Source of the DNA: Chloroflexota bacterium
GTDB taxonomy: Bacteria; Chloroflexota; Anaerolineae; Anaerolineales; DRMV01
Direction of reading: 5' to 3'
Assembly (NCBI GenBank): GCA_013153135.1
Contig: JAADFA010000059.1
Coordinates: forward strand, 1 to 32,612
Length of the DNA: 32,612 nt
The translations under genes were made by a program, and so were the position numbers. This document shows, one piece after another, positions 15,201 to 22,534 of this stretch. Every line of letters starts with the position of its first letter. Position 1 is the first letter of the stretch. Below the pieces are notes generated by a model. That model had not been told where the DNA came from and did no database searches. It saw only the letters and a list, made by a program, of their open reading frames with translations.

Positions 15201-17750
15201 TTTTTTGCCGTGTATAACACAACTTACAGCGACACCACGTGGCACATTGTGGCCGGGAATGTGTCCTTTGACGTCGATTTGCCTGGAAGTCGCTTCTCGT
15301 GGCACCACTTGGCTTTGGTGTACGACGGCGGGGGGAACCTGTACGTGTATTATGACGGCGAACTGGTTCATACCCAGACCGGTGTTGAGCTCAACACGCC
15401 AGCCAGCGCGCTCACTTTTGGCCATGGCGGCGGGTACGATTTCAAAGGTTATCTGGACGAAATCAGCTATTGGACCCTCGCGCTGGACCAGAGCCGCATC
15501 CGTCAGATCATGCATCACCCCCTACGCGGCGATGAGGCTGGGCTTCAGCTGTACTACAACTTTGACGACCTGGATCACGCAGCCATCAACGTCGTGGATG
15601 GCCGCGAGCAGGTGCTCGAACATGGCGAGCTCACGCTCTCCAGCGCGCCGATGGGCGCGGGCGCGACCGTGCTTGCGAGCGAAACTGTGGGCCTGGTGGA
15701 CGCGAGCGCTGCGGGGGTGCAGCTGAACTTCCATACCGCCGAATCTGCAGACTTGATCGTCAGCCGCATTGATATTGACCCCTATGGCTTGAGCTCGTTG
15801 AGCAGCAGCTACACCGTTTTGGATGAGCAGTATTGGGTCATCCATCGCATCGGCGCAACAGGGACCTTTAGCGCGGATGTGACCTTCAAAGTTGCGGAAC
15901 CCCTGTCCAGCCTCGACGCCGCGCGTCCGGATCGGCTACGGCTTTACCAACGCAGCAAATCCTCTGCTTCTTCGACCGCGTGGAGCTTCGTCACGACGGC
16001 AACCCAGGTCAACTTGGCTACCAATGAGATCACCTTCCCCAACCTGACCGCGTTTGATAAGCAATTCGTTATTGTACGCGATACCAGCATTACCCCCAGC
16101 GCAGATGTCGCGGTGACCAAGGTCGCGGATGTGGACCCGGTTCTAGTTGGTCAGGAGTTGACTTACACCATCACTGTGAGCAACAACGGCCCAGACGCCG
16201 CAAGCGACGTGGTGGTTACCGATACCTTATCCTCAGATGTCACTTATGTGCGGGATACCTGTAGCGGTAGCTTGAGCGGGGACACCTGGACGTGGAACGT
16301 GGGCCTGCTCGGCAGCGGCGACACGCTTTCGTGTCAGTTGACCGTGCGGGTCGCCCTGACGGCATCTGCTCCCCTAACCAACACGGTAACTGTCGATACT
16401 TCGGCTGACGATCCGGATTCGAGCAACAACCAAACGAGCATACAAACCCAGATCTTGCAGGCTGCCGACCTCGAGCTCAGCGCGAGCGTAACCCCGACCA
16501 CCGCACAACCCGGCACTTCGGTCGTTTTCACCCTCACCCTGACGAACCAAGGACCCCTCGCGGCCACGGGGGTGCAGGTGACCGCAGCTCTGCCGTCAGG
16601 CTTTGTGTATGTGGACGCGACCGCCACCCAGGGCACCTATGATCCCGAGCGCGGCGTTTGGGAGGTGGGTACCCTTGACGCGGGCGCGCGCGCTGTGCTC
16701 ACTTTGACCGCAACCGTGCAAGATGGCGAGCATCGACTTACGGCTGAGGTCACCGCGGTGGACCAGCCCGATCCAGATTCCACGCCAGGCGATGGTATGG
16801 GCGATGACTACGTCGAGGTCACCGTTACCTATCAACCAGCCGTTGACCTTGAAGTGCACATGGATGTGCAGCCCGCGGAGCCGAGCTATCACGACGTGGT
16901 GACCTTCACTTTGAGTGTGACCAACGTTCCGCCCGCGTCCACCGCGACGGGAGTGCGCATCCAAGCCTTTTGGAACAATGGGTACGCTTACCTCGAGCAC
17001 CGCGCCAGCCAAGGTGCGGTCACGGTCACCTTCGCGTCGACCCACATCACGTGGGATGTAGGCGAAGTTGCCCCTGGGCAGACGGCGACGTTGACTGTTC
17101 GTTTGCGTGTGCTCCCCGAGCCGCCTTTGTGGGATGTGTGGGCCGAGTTGGTGGCTGTGGACCAACCCGATCTCGACTCCATCCCTGGCGATCACCAGGG
17201 GGATGACTACGCGTCCCTGCGCCTGCAACCTAAATTGCCCGCCACCGGGTTCGCACCGGGCCGGGTTACCCATCTGCCACCGCAGCCCGCGTCCTTGAGC
17301 TACGCGACCACCTCGATGGTGCTCGAGATCCCGCGGCTCGGTACCCAGGCGGAAGTCGTGGGCGTACCTTCGGGCGCAGCGGAAAGCATTGCTTACTTAG
17401 GCCCGCGGGTAGGGTATATCCAGAGCTCCACCTTCCCGACTTGGCGCGGCAATAGCGTGCTCACCGGGCACAATTATCTGCCTGATGGATTGCCCGGACC
17501 CTTCTGGGGCTTGAAGCAGCTACGTTGGGGCGACGTAGTACGGTTGCATTACCAAGGATGGGTGTACGAATACGAAGTGCGCGATGTGCGCGTTGTTTCG
17601 CCAACAGATGCATGGCCTATGGAGCCTATTGAAGATGGGCATGTTTGGTTGACGTTGATCACATGCGACGGGTATGACCCGCGGGCGCGAGCGGCCCAAG
17701 CGCGGGTCGTGGTCCGTGCGGTGCTGATGCGGGTGATGCCAGCGCCTTGA
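12246..17750 (+). CDS. Giant exported subtilase with DUF11 repeats, LPATG motif and fused C-terminal sortase
   Basis: 1,834 residues. An N-terminal signal or anchor (PFLLFLGLGVSVALLF, residues 11-26) follows GGGGGAGG upstream of ATG 12246. A propeptide-like region runs to about 230. The subtilisin (S8, KP-43-like) domain has H299 in STHKTNVA, oxyanion N384 in SAGNDGG and S453 in GTSYAAP. Where the catalytic Asp is expected the sequence is PAEGGI (E272). Then come a KP-43-type beta sandwich (520-645), a Kre9-like Ig fold (about 650-735), Fn3-like modules (740-930), a LamG-like jelly roll (932-1110), a beta-rich stretch, and three DUF11 repeats starting at 1286, 1407 and 1533. LPATG (1664-1668) leads directly to a sortase domain with H1742 (TGHNYLPDG), C1807 (LITCDGY) and R1820. 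Both halves are recognisable. The likely role is surface protein processing or attachment, but cis versus trans action is unknown. Confidence 0.88.
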   Translation: MARRYQLRPWPFLLFLGLGVSVALLFSARQLGAAYGAAVRPLRLVSGLTWLPSVAPDNVTVQPEEYFAGLYFRVIQFREVPPYEVRQQWAQEGLHLLDYIPENTYIAAIDARFPLERLKDWAVTIAPVPETLRETRAVRAHVRALQASRGATQALEDNLAHLTLGYYAALKPADVLRALKALGVMVEAHRPYSYQIDIALPVSLVDAVRQQPYVQYLDVNPRYRPVYLEILPSADLTDEGYEGPASGRANYLNTGYIGKVYRGDGIVISPAEGGIVDPEYAEDFQGRLIELVADSVSTHKTNVAIRMAGGGNLDPLWRGIAWGATILSLNYFPDYADMIDRYNARYFNHSYGFGVEGGYDAAARDHDLRIVTYPKHMVVYSAGNDGGSTGYAPYDTLTGGWGTITGARKQNKNHLAVAALDALDVVTSFSSRGPAQDGRIIPQVAIQGRSGTSYAAPRVTGLLALLNEVFQDKQGYEPPSILLRAILLATADDVDIPGPDFRTGFGRPNARRAYRVIDQGWFFEGSLTNTGDTWTRTLTVPSNTSQLRVMLMWPDPAAVVNANPAIVNDLDLTVVAPDTTVYRPWVPDHTPDETRLTSPATRQEDHLNTMELVTVDNPTPGPWVVTVTGYNVPSGPQSFYVVYEFVPQELVLTFPLQDVRFDEGQTYIIKWDSYGGSDTFTLEYQIDGGTWQTIATGLSAETRNYAWTTPRLGSGVHTLQVRVRQGSNESVSGINYLGGVPHDVRVDWVCGDTVKLSWTPALGVDGYRVYTMGAKYMEVITTGVTFDGASAIITGVPAGRQIFAVSGYTGANESLRTPAAVKTDEDEARCPYLETRPSSQVDKSTMTLRGAASSHGRVLDDVRFEYGDSAILGNTTDPIPVTASGPELEPVTVDLPSTLQSRSDVLYYRLTGLLDGSLLQGAVHQARLAPGYMVELLFDSPRRIVSEVGRYQALGNNARTLAFWFLAYSGSVGLFEEGDPAYPNGFFAVYNTTYSDTTWHIVAGNVSFDVDLPGSRFSWHHLALVYDGGGNLYVYYDGELVHTQTGVELNTPASALTFGHGGGYDFKGYLDEISYWTLALDQSRIRQIMHHPLRGDEAGLQLYYNFDDLDHAAINVVDGREQVLEHGELTLSSAPMGAGATVLASETVGLVDASAAGVQLNFHTAESADLIVSRIDIDPYGLSSLSSSYTVLDEQYWVIHRIGATGTFSADVTFKVAEPLSSLDAARPDRLRLYQRSKSSASSTAWSFVTTATQVNLATNEITFPNLTAFDKQFVIVRDTSITPSADVAVTKVADVDPVLVGQELTYTITVSNNGPDAASDVVVTDTLSSDVTYVRDTCSGSLSGDTWTWNVGLLGSGDTLSCQLTVRVALTASAPLTNTVTVDTSADDPDSSNNQTSIQTQILQAADLELSASVTPTTAQPGTSVVFTLTLTNQGPLAATGVQVTAALPSGFVYVDATATQGTYDPERGVWEVGTLDAGARAVLTLTATVQDGEHRLTAEVTAVDQPDPDSTPGDGMGDDYVEVTVTYQPAVDLEVHMDVQPAEPSYHDVVTFTLSVTNVPPASTATGVRIQAFWNNGYAYLEHRASQGAVTVTFASTHITWDVGEVAPGQTATLTVRLRVLPEPPLWDVWAELVAVDQPDLDSIPGDHQGDDYASLRLQPKLPATGFAPGRVTHLPPQPASLSYATTSMVLEIPRLGTQAEVVGVPSGAAESIAYLGPRVGYIQSSTFPTWRGNSVLTGHNYLPDGLPGPFWGLKQLRWGDVVRLHYQGWVYEYEVRDVRVVSPTDAWPMEPIEDGHVWLTLITCDGYDPRARAAQARVVVRAVLMRVMPAP

Positions 17751-17789
17751 GGTTGGTCTCGGCGGAAAGCGCGGTTGACGTAATGGACG

Positions 17790-17815
17790 GCCGGGGTATG
17801 GTCACCCACCCCGGC
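17790..17815. terminator. Hairpin after the subtilase-sortase gene
   Basis: GCCGGGGT (17790-17797) pairs with ACCCCGGC (17808-17815) around a ten-base loop, 39 bases after the stop. TGTTC follows, without a long T-run. A probable terminator between convergent genes. Confidence 0.6.
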
Positions 17816-17826
17816 TGTTCATGTGA

Positions 17827-17956
17827 GTGCAGGCAAATCTCGTAGCGGGCGGCGGAAGCCGCCCGCTATCCTCGCTGCCCGCGCGTTGGGCTGAACTACC
17901 CGCGTGTAATTTTATGTAAACTAGTCGCAGGCTGAAGCCTGCGGCGGCGCCAACGG
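17827..17956 (+). repeat. Dispersed intergenic repeat, copy B
   Basis: About 130 bases. GTGCAGGCAAATCTCGTAG leads into a perfect 11-bp hairpin, TAGCGGGCGGC (17843-17853) with GCCGCCCGCTA (17858-17868) and a GGAA loop. It is followed by CGCGCGTTGGGCTGAACTAC, then CGCGTGTAATTTTATGTAAA, and a second hairpin CGCAGGCT/AGCCTGCG (17926-17943), ending CCAACGG. Copy C matches the last 75 bases nearly base for base. It lies between convergent genes, so it may also help terminate transcription. No open frame is carried, so it is non-autonomous. Confidence 0.8.
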
Positions 17957-17974
17957 CGATAGCCCCTGTTCATG

Positions 17975-19342
17975 TTATTGGGGCCGCGTGTTCTTTCGTG
18001 AGGGGAAGTCAGGAATTTGCGACTGCAGCCATGCGAGCGCGTCATCCCGGGTGCGCACGTGGCCTTCGATTTGGGCCATTCGTAACGCGCGCAGCAGCTC
18101 ACCGAAGCGTGGACCAGGCTTCAGGCCCAGGGCACGCAAATCGTGACCGGTGAGCAAGGGCTTGAGGTCGCGGTCGTGACGCAGGTAGCGGTCCAGCGTG
18201 GCACGCAACGGGGGTGACGCAGCCAGCGCGAGGGCAGCCACTGCGGGGCGGGGGTACTGATCCAGGTGCAAGGCCAAGGCGCCAGGTCGCAGGGTAGCCC
18301 AGCGCGCGCGGGTACGCCAGAGCTCAGCCGCGGCGTGCACCGTGGTGCGCAGGGCCTTGGGACACGCGAGGCGTTGGCATAGGCCCGTGAGGGCAGCGTC
18401 CGAGAGCGGGAGCCACCACAATGCGTAGCCTACCGCGCGTCGCGTGCGCTCGGGCAAGCCCCACTCGGCCATTCGTGTCGCGTCCAAGGCCCGGAGGTGA
18501 GCCACGCGCTGTTGCGCGTCTGCATCGGTGGGCAGGGCTGGGTGTACCGCGTGCGCCACGCCGTCGGTGCCCAGGCGGCCGATAACTGGGCCTGGGGTCG
18601 GTTCGTCCAGGATGCGGTCCAGCTCGTGCCGTACCCGGTCGCCCGAGAGCCGAGGAATATACGTCACGCCGGAGGGGATCAGCGCTTGGGTCTCGGGTTC
18701 CCATTGGAGTTGATAGCGAACGAGGTAGCGTGCGCCGCGGAAAAGGCGCGTGGGGTCATCCCGAAAAGAAGCGGGATGCAGCACCCGCAGCCAACCTTGT
18801 GCCAAATCCTCCCGGCCGCCGAAGGGGTCGATGAGGGCATCGCCATGCGCAAGGTCGATGGCCATGGCGTTGATGGTGAAATCTCGGCGGTAGAGGTCAC
18901 TGAGCAGCGAACCGGGTTGAACCTGGGGTAACGCGGCCGGTTGGGGGTAGCGCTCGCGGCGTGCTGTGACCAGATCTAGGTGGTCGGGCCATGGGGCCTC
19001 CGCGCGGTGAGGTGTGTGCAAGGTGCGCGCGATAGCTACTGCGGAGGGAAGATGCCAGACCGCGGTACCAAACGCGCGGTGCAGGTGCACGCGGCCGCCA
19101 AAACGGCGTTGCGCTTCACGCGCGAGGACAGGCGCGGTCCAGGCACCGTGGCGGCCTTCAAAGACCAGGTCCAGGTCGAGGCTGGGGCGCCCTAAGAGCC
19201 AATCGCGCACAAAACCTCCTACCAACCGCGCGCGCCATCCTCGGCCCTCGGCCATGTGAGCCAACGCACGCACCAGCGCGGCCAGCGCAGGGGATACCGT
19301 CTGGTGCCAGGGTGGGAGCGGCGAAGCAAGGCGAGGCGCCAT
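17975..19342 (-). CDS. tRNA nucleotidyltransferase (CCA-adding type, class II)
   Basis: Adds or repairs the 3' CCA of tRNA; 455 residues. Class II marks: LVGGFVRDWLLGR (residues 41-52) with the metal-binding pair D56/D58 in LDLDLVFEG; a flexible-loop region with FGTA (91-94) and DLVTARRERYPQP; motif B RRDFTINAMAI (R152-R153-D154); motif C DDPTRLFRGARYL; and the NTP-selection helix LSGDRVRHELDRIL. The C-terminus has LTGHDLRALGLKPGPRFGELL, the usual tRNA-binding tail module. It starts three bases after the stop of the small membrane protein gene, so it is likely translated in an operon with it. A second, divergent family member lies at 27919-29457. Full CCA-adding versus A-adding or CC-adding activity cannot be told. 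Confidence 0.88.
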   Translation of the reverse strand: MAPRLASPLPPWHQTVSPALAALVRALAHMAEGRGWRARLVGGFVRDWLLGRPSLDLDLVFEGRHGAWTAPVLAREAQRRFGGRVHLHRAFGTAVWHLPSAVAIARTLHTPHRAEAPWPDHLDLVTARRERYPQPAALPQVQPGSLLSDLYRRDFTINAMAIDLAHGDALIDPFGGREDLAQGWLRVLHPASFRDDPTRLFRGARYLVRYQLQWEPETQALIPSGVTYIPRLSGDRVRHELDRILDEPTPGPVIGRLGTDGVAHAVHPALPTDADAQQRVAHLRALDATRMAEWGLPERTRRAVGYALWWLPLSDAALTGLCQRLACPKALRTTVHAAAELWRTRARWATLRPGALALHLDQYPRPAVAALALAASPPLRATLDRYLRHDRDLKPLLTGHDLRALGLKPGPRFGELLRALRMAQIEGHVRTRDDALAWLQSQIPDFPSRKNTRPQ

Positions 19343-19345
19343 GGT

Positions 19346-19630
19346 TCACTCAGAGATCGGGCTGAAGCGGCGGCGTCGATAGAACCACACGATCAGCCAG
19401 AGCGCCAGGGTGACCAACGGACCAGCGAGCACGGCCAACGAAATCCAAACAAACTGCCGCCAATCGGGCGGTCGCCATTCCACTTGAACCGGCCGCGGGT
19501 CTTCAATGGCCAGCCGTCGGTAGACCCGCTGCACAAACGCGGGGTCAGCCTCAACAGGCACAAGCTCCCGAGCTAACCACTGTTCCAGCTCTTCAATTTC
19601 CGACGCGGTTGGGGACTTGCGGTTGCGCAT
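19346..19630 (-). CDS. Small single-pass membrane protein downstream of sigma factor and DegV
   Basis: 94 residues, function unknown. It has an acidic helical N-terminal region (EIEELEQWLARELVPVEA), the stretch DPAFVQRVYRRLAIED, a Pro-rich linker, one membrane helix (about 60-83) and a basic tail YRRRRF. The DPAFVQRVYRRL pattern and position behind an ECF sigma gene resemble small anti-sigma-like proteins. No Zn-binding His/Cys motif is present, so this remains a guess. The start has GGGAGG four bases upstream. It lies in a same-strand run with 35 bases to degV and three to the CCA gene. Confidence 0.72.
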   Translation of the reverse strand: MRNRKSPTASEIEELEQWLARELVPVEADPAFVQRVYRRLAIEDPRPVQVEWRPPDWRQFVWISLAVLAGPLVTLALWLIVWFYRRRRFSPISE

Positions 19631-19665
19631 ACGTCCTCCCGGTGGCTCGCACGGGGTTGGCGGGG

Positions 19666-20520
19666 TTAGAGGGCAACATCGTGGGGGCAGGCGACCAGGC
19701 CAACCGCATCGGGGCCGAGGTGTACGGTTAGGGCCAAGGAGATGGGCTCACGGATGAGCTCCACCACATGGGCCTGGGCTTGCGCGCGTTGCGCGAGCTC
19801 ATGAGCCCATTCCGACGCGCGCGCGTGCATCACGCCGAGGTGCAAGGGTGTATCCCCGTAGCGTTCCTGGAGCCAGCGCAAGAGCCATTGGGTCGCGCGC
19901 TTGCGCGTGCGCACCTTATCCACGATGGGCAGGCGGCCATCCCGTAGCTCGATGATAGGGTGAATGCGTAACATGCTCGCGAAGAACGATTTGGGCCCAC
20001 TGATGCGGCCGCCGAGCCGGGCGAATTCCAGGTTACTCAAAGTCAACGCAATGCCGATGCGCTCACGCATTCGTTTGAGATGATCCACAATGCGGTCCAA
20101 CGACCAACCTCGCTCGCGTGCGATCGCGGCCGCGCGGGCCATGAATCCCATCATCAACGAGCCGCCGCGGGAATCAAAGGGCACTACATGGAAACGTTCG
20201 GCCAAATCCCGCGCCGCGAGCACCGCGGATTGGAAAGTGCCAGAAAGCTTGCTGGTCACGTGAATGGAGAGGATGGTGTCACCAGGCTGCGCGATGCGTT
20301 CGTAAAAACGCTTGAATTGCTCGGGCGAAGGTTGGGATGTGCGCGGGATTTGCTGATGTTCTTCGATCCAGCGGAAAAAGGCTTCCCGGGTGAGGGTGCC
20401 GTCGTCGGGCACGACCTGATCGCCCAGATGTAAATTGATTGGAATGACATGAATGCGGTAGCGTTCACGCCAATCCGCGGGCATGTCGCCCACGCTATCC
20501 ATCACAATATGCAAGGTCAT
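19666..20520 (-). CDS. DegV family (fatty acid-binding) protein
   Basis: 284-residue two-domain DegV protein. In characterised members (FakB) it holds a fatty acid and presents it to a fatty acid kinase. Visible family marks: an N-terminal IVMDSVGDMPADW in place of the usual TDSTADLP, TSQPSPEQF and TSKLSGTFQSA around the carboxylate-binding Thr/Ser, DSRGGSLMMGF, LEFARLGGRISG, and the later basic stretch KVRTRKRA. The start overlaps the stop of the sigma factor gene by ATGA, showing translational coupling. No FakA-like kinase gene is in the window, so the ligand partner is unknown. Confidence 0.88.
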   Translation of the reverse strand: MTLHIVMDSVGDMPADWRERYRIHVIPINLHLGDQVVPDDGTLTREAFFRWIEEHQQIPRTSQPSPEQFKRFYERIAQPGDTILSIHVTSKLSGTFQSAVLAARDLAERFHVVPFDSRGGSLMMGFMARAAAIARERGWSLDRIVDHLKRMRERIGIALTLSNLEFARLGGRISGPKSFFASMLRIHPIIELRDGRLPIVDKVRTRKRATQWLLRWLQERYGDTPLHLGVMHARASEWAHELAQRAQAQAHVVELIREPISLALTVHLGPDAVGLVACPHDVAL

Positions 20521-21128
20521 TCGCCACCTCCGGCGCGTTGGCGGCCTGAGCGTGGGGCTTGGGGCGCTTGGGCCGCGTCGTCATCCATCTCGGCTAGCAG
20601 ACGGCGGAGCGCAACCAACGTGCGATGGTACAGGCTTTTGATCGCGCCCTCGCTCCGGCCCATGATTTGCGCGATCTCTGCATTGGACAGACCCTCGACG
20701 AACTTGAGGATGAGCAGGGTTTGCCGTTCGGGGGGCAAGCGCCGCAGGGCCTCGAGTAGACGCTGATTGGTTTCTTCCCGCAAGACTTGATGCTCGGGGG
20801 GGAGCGATGTGTCTCGCAGGTTCCAGACCAAATCCAAGGGGAGCTCGGCCCGGCGTTGGTTATCCCGATGCCAGTTAGCTACGACGTTGTGAGCGATGCG
20901 ATACAAGTATGCAGAAAACGGCAACCCTCGATCCTCGTAACGATGGATGTTGCGCAACGCTCGGTAGAATACCCGAGCTGTAAGGTCCTCCGCGTCGTGA
21001 TGATTCGCGACGCGATAGTAAATATACGTGTAAATGCGTTGTACGTAACGACGATATAGCTCGCCGAAGGCCTCCCGGTCACCGGCGATCGCGCGCGCCA
21101 ATACCTCATCGTCAGGCCAGTCCTGCAC
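20517..21128 (-). CDS. ECF-type RNA polymerase sigma factor
   Basis: 203-residue sigma-70 family factor with only regions 2 and 4. Region 2 spans AFGELYRRYVQRIYTYIYYRV, then HDAEDLTARVFYRAL and FSAYLYRIAHNVVANWHRD. Region 4 has LRRLPPERQTLLILKFVEGLSNAEIAQIMGRS followed by GAIKSLYHRTLVALRRLL, the -35 reading helix. A disordered Ala/Gln/Arg/Gly tail follows. GTG start at 21128 with AGGAGG (complement of 21135-21140) six bases away. It is coupled by ATGA to degV, so DegV may report envelope lipid state to the same regulon, an inference only. The usual zinc anti-sigma gene is not adjacent; the small membrane protein two genes down is the only candidate. Confidence 0.93.
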   Translation of the reverse strand: MQDWPDDEVLARAIAGDREAFGELYRRYVQRIYTYIYYRVANHHDAEDLTARVFYRALRNIHRYEDRGLPFSAYLYRIAHNVVANWHRDNQRRAELPLDLVWNLRDTSLPPEHQVLREETNQRLLEALRRLPPERQTLLILKFVEGLSNAEIAQIMGRSEGAIKSLYHRTLVALRRLLAEMDDDAAQAPQAPRSGRQRAGGGE

Positions 21129-21145
21129 GGCCGACCTCCTGGCTG

Positions 21146-21169
21146 GCCGGGCATAATCTATAACCCGGC
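21146..21169. other. Inverted repeat in the leader of the sigma factor operon
   Basis: GCCGGG (21146-21151) and CCCGGC (21164-21169) flank an AT-rich 12-base centre, just upstream of the sigma gene ribosome site on the minus strand. This could be an operator or a leader hairpin. Confidence 0.35.
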
Positions 21170-21206
21170 AGCGGGATAAAAGTTACACGGCCACCGCTTC
21201 GCAGCA

Positions 21207-21212
21207 AGTATA
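21207..21212 (-). promoter_or_regulatory. Possible -10 box of the sigma-degV operon
   Basis: TATACT on the minus strand (21212 to 21207), 79 bases before the GTG start, in the 169-base gap after the sat stop. No matching -35 box, which would fit an alternative sigma factor as well as chance. Confidence 0.35.
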
Positions 21213-21297
21213 CCTCGCCATGGATGGCCGGATCTTGGTTCCGGTTTGGGGTGCCACGTAGCGGCGCGGGGCCGGCGCGAGCTTTGGTGATCAAGGG

Positions 21298-22500
21298 CTA
21301 GCTTGACACGTTGGGACTCGGGTGCCCCTGGTACCGCCGCATTCCCTCGACCAGGACCCGGCTAACTTCAGGCCGGGTGAACTCGGGCGGCAGCATTTCC
21401 CCGCGGCGGAGCATGGCTCGCACCTGGGTGCCGGAGAGATGGAGCCATTCCTCCGGCCCGTGGGGGCACGTTTTGGCCGTGACCACTGCCCCGCACGAAC
21501 GGCAGTAAAACGCGTGCTCAAAGCGCAGAGGCACAATGCCAATATCCTCGGGCGGGAATTCGTCGAAGATGCGTTGCGCGTCGTACGTGCCGTAGTAACG
21601 GCCTACGCCCGCGTGGTCGCGGCCGACGATGAAGTGGGTGGCGCCGTAGTTCTTGCGCGCAAGCGCGTGCATCACGGCCTCGCGCGGGCCCGCATAGCGC
21701 ATGGCCGCGGGAAAGACAGCCAACAGCACCCGGTCCTTGGGGTAGTATTTCTCCAGCACCACGCGGTAGCTCGCGATCCGTACATCCGCGGGGATGTCGT
21801 CGGGTTTGGTCTCGCCCACCAAGGGGTGCAGCAGCAGGCCGTCCACAATTTCGAGCGCGCTCTTTTGGATGTATTCGTGCGCGCGGTGGATGGGGTTGCG
21901 GGTTTGAAACGCGACCACCTGACGCCATCCCCGTTCTGCAAAAATGCGCCGCGTTTGCGCGGGGGTCAGGCGCAGGTCAGGGAATTCTTCGCGCGCGGCC
22001 CGTGGCCAATCAAACAGCCAAATGTCACCGCCCAGGAGATAGTCGCCCTGTTGGTAGAGCCGCGCGACCCCGGGGTGGTTGGGGTCGGTGGTACGGTAGA
22101 CTTCACGCGCCTCGCGTTCTTTATCATAAGGGTAAATTTCGTCAATGTGCAAAATGGCCAGCGGGCGTTCGCCCTCGGCCAGGGCCACATCTTGCCCGGG
22201 TTTGAGCGCGCGGGCAGTGGCTTCATCCACCGCCAGGGTGACGGGAATGGGCCAGACAATCCCATTGGTGAGGCGCATTTCGTCCACCACTCGCTCGTAA
22301 TCCGCGCGGCGTAAGAAGCCCGTCAAAGGGCTGTAGGCGCCTATGGCGATCATCTCCAGGTCGGCCAGGGATGAGCGACGCAGGGGAATGCGCGGGAGGG
22401 TTTGTGCGCGTTCGCGCGCAGCGTCACGCAGCGCGCCCGTGAGCACGCGATTGACAAGGGTGCCGCCATGGGGCGGGATGAGTCGCGAGGGATGAGGCAT
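21298..22500 (-). CDS. sat: Sulfate adenylyltransferase (ATP sulfurylase)
   Basis: Makes adenylyl sulfate (APS) from ATP and sulfate, the first step of sulfate activation. Single-chain type, 400 residues. Marks: LTGFLRRADYERV near the PUA-like N-terminal domain, the nucleotide-binding QTRNPIHRAHEYIQ, FIVGRDHAGVGRYYG, and a Cys cluster YCRSCGAVVTAKTCPHG typical of prokaryotic forms with a bound metal. AAGGAGG lies six bases before the ATG. It follows, 34 bases away, a TauE/SafE permease gene, suggesting one transcript for sulfur handling. APS kinase and APS reductase are not in the window, so assimilation, dissimilation or the reverse direction cannot be chosen. Confidence 0.95.
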   Translation of the reverse strand: MPHPSRLIPPHGGTLVNRVLTGALRDAARERAQTLPRIPLRRSSLADLEMIAIGAYSPLTGFLRRADYERVVDEMRLTNGIVWPIPVTLAVDEATARALKPGQDVALAEGERPLAILHIDEIYPYDKEREAREVYRTTDPNHPGVARLYQQGDYLLGGDIWLFDWPRAAREEFPDLRLTPAQTRRIFAERGWRQVVAFQTRNPIHRAHEYIQKSALEIVDGLLLHPLVGETKPDDIPADVRIASYRVVLEKYYPKDRVLLAVFPAAMRYAGPREAVMHALARKNYGATHFIVGRDHAGVGRYYGTYDAQRIFDEFPPEDIGIVPLRFEHAFYCRSCGAVVTAKTCPHGPEEWLHLSGTQVRAMLRRGEMLPPEFTRPEVSRVLVEGMRRYQGHPSPNVSS

Positions 22501-22534
22501 GGGGCTCCTCCTTGGCGGGGGTCATTAAGGGGCC

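Noticed and set aside
17827..17956. Repeat copy B as a CRISPR unit or tRNA-like gene
   Set aside because: No tandem repeats with spacers, no acceptor or T-arm pattern; it is a single dispersed unit with hairpins.
21322..22314. 330-codon open frame opposite sat
   Set aside because: Fully antisense to the sat gene, no family features and no ribosome site.
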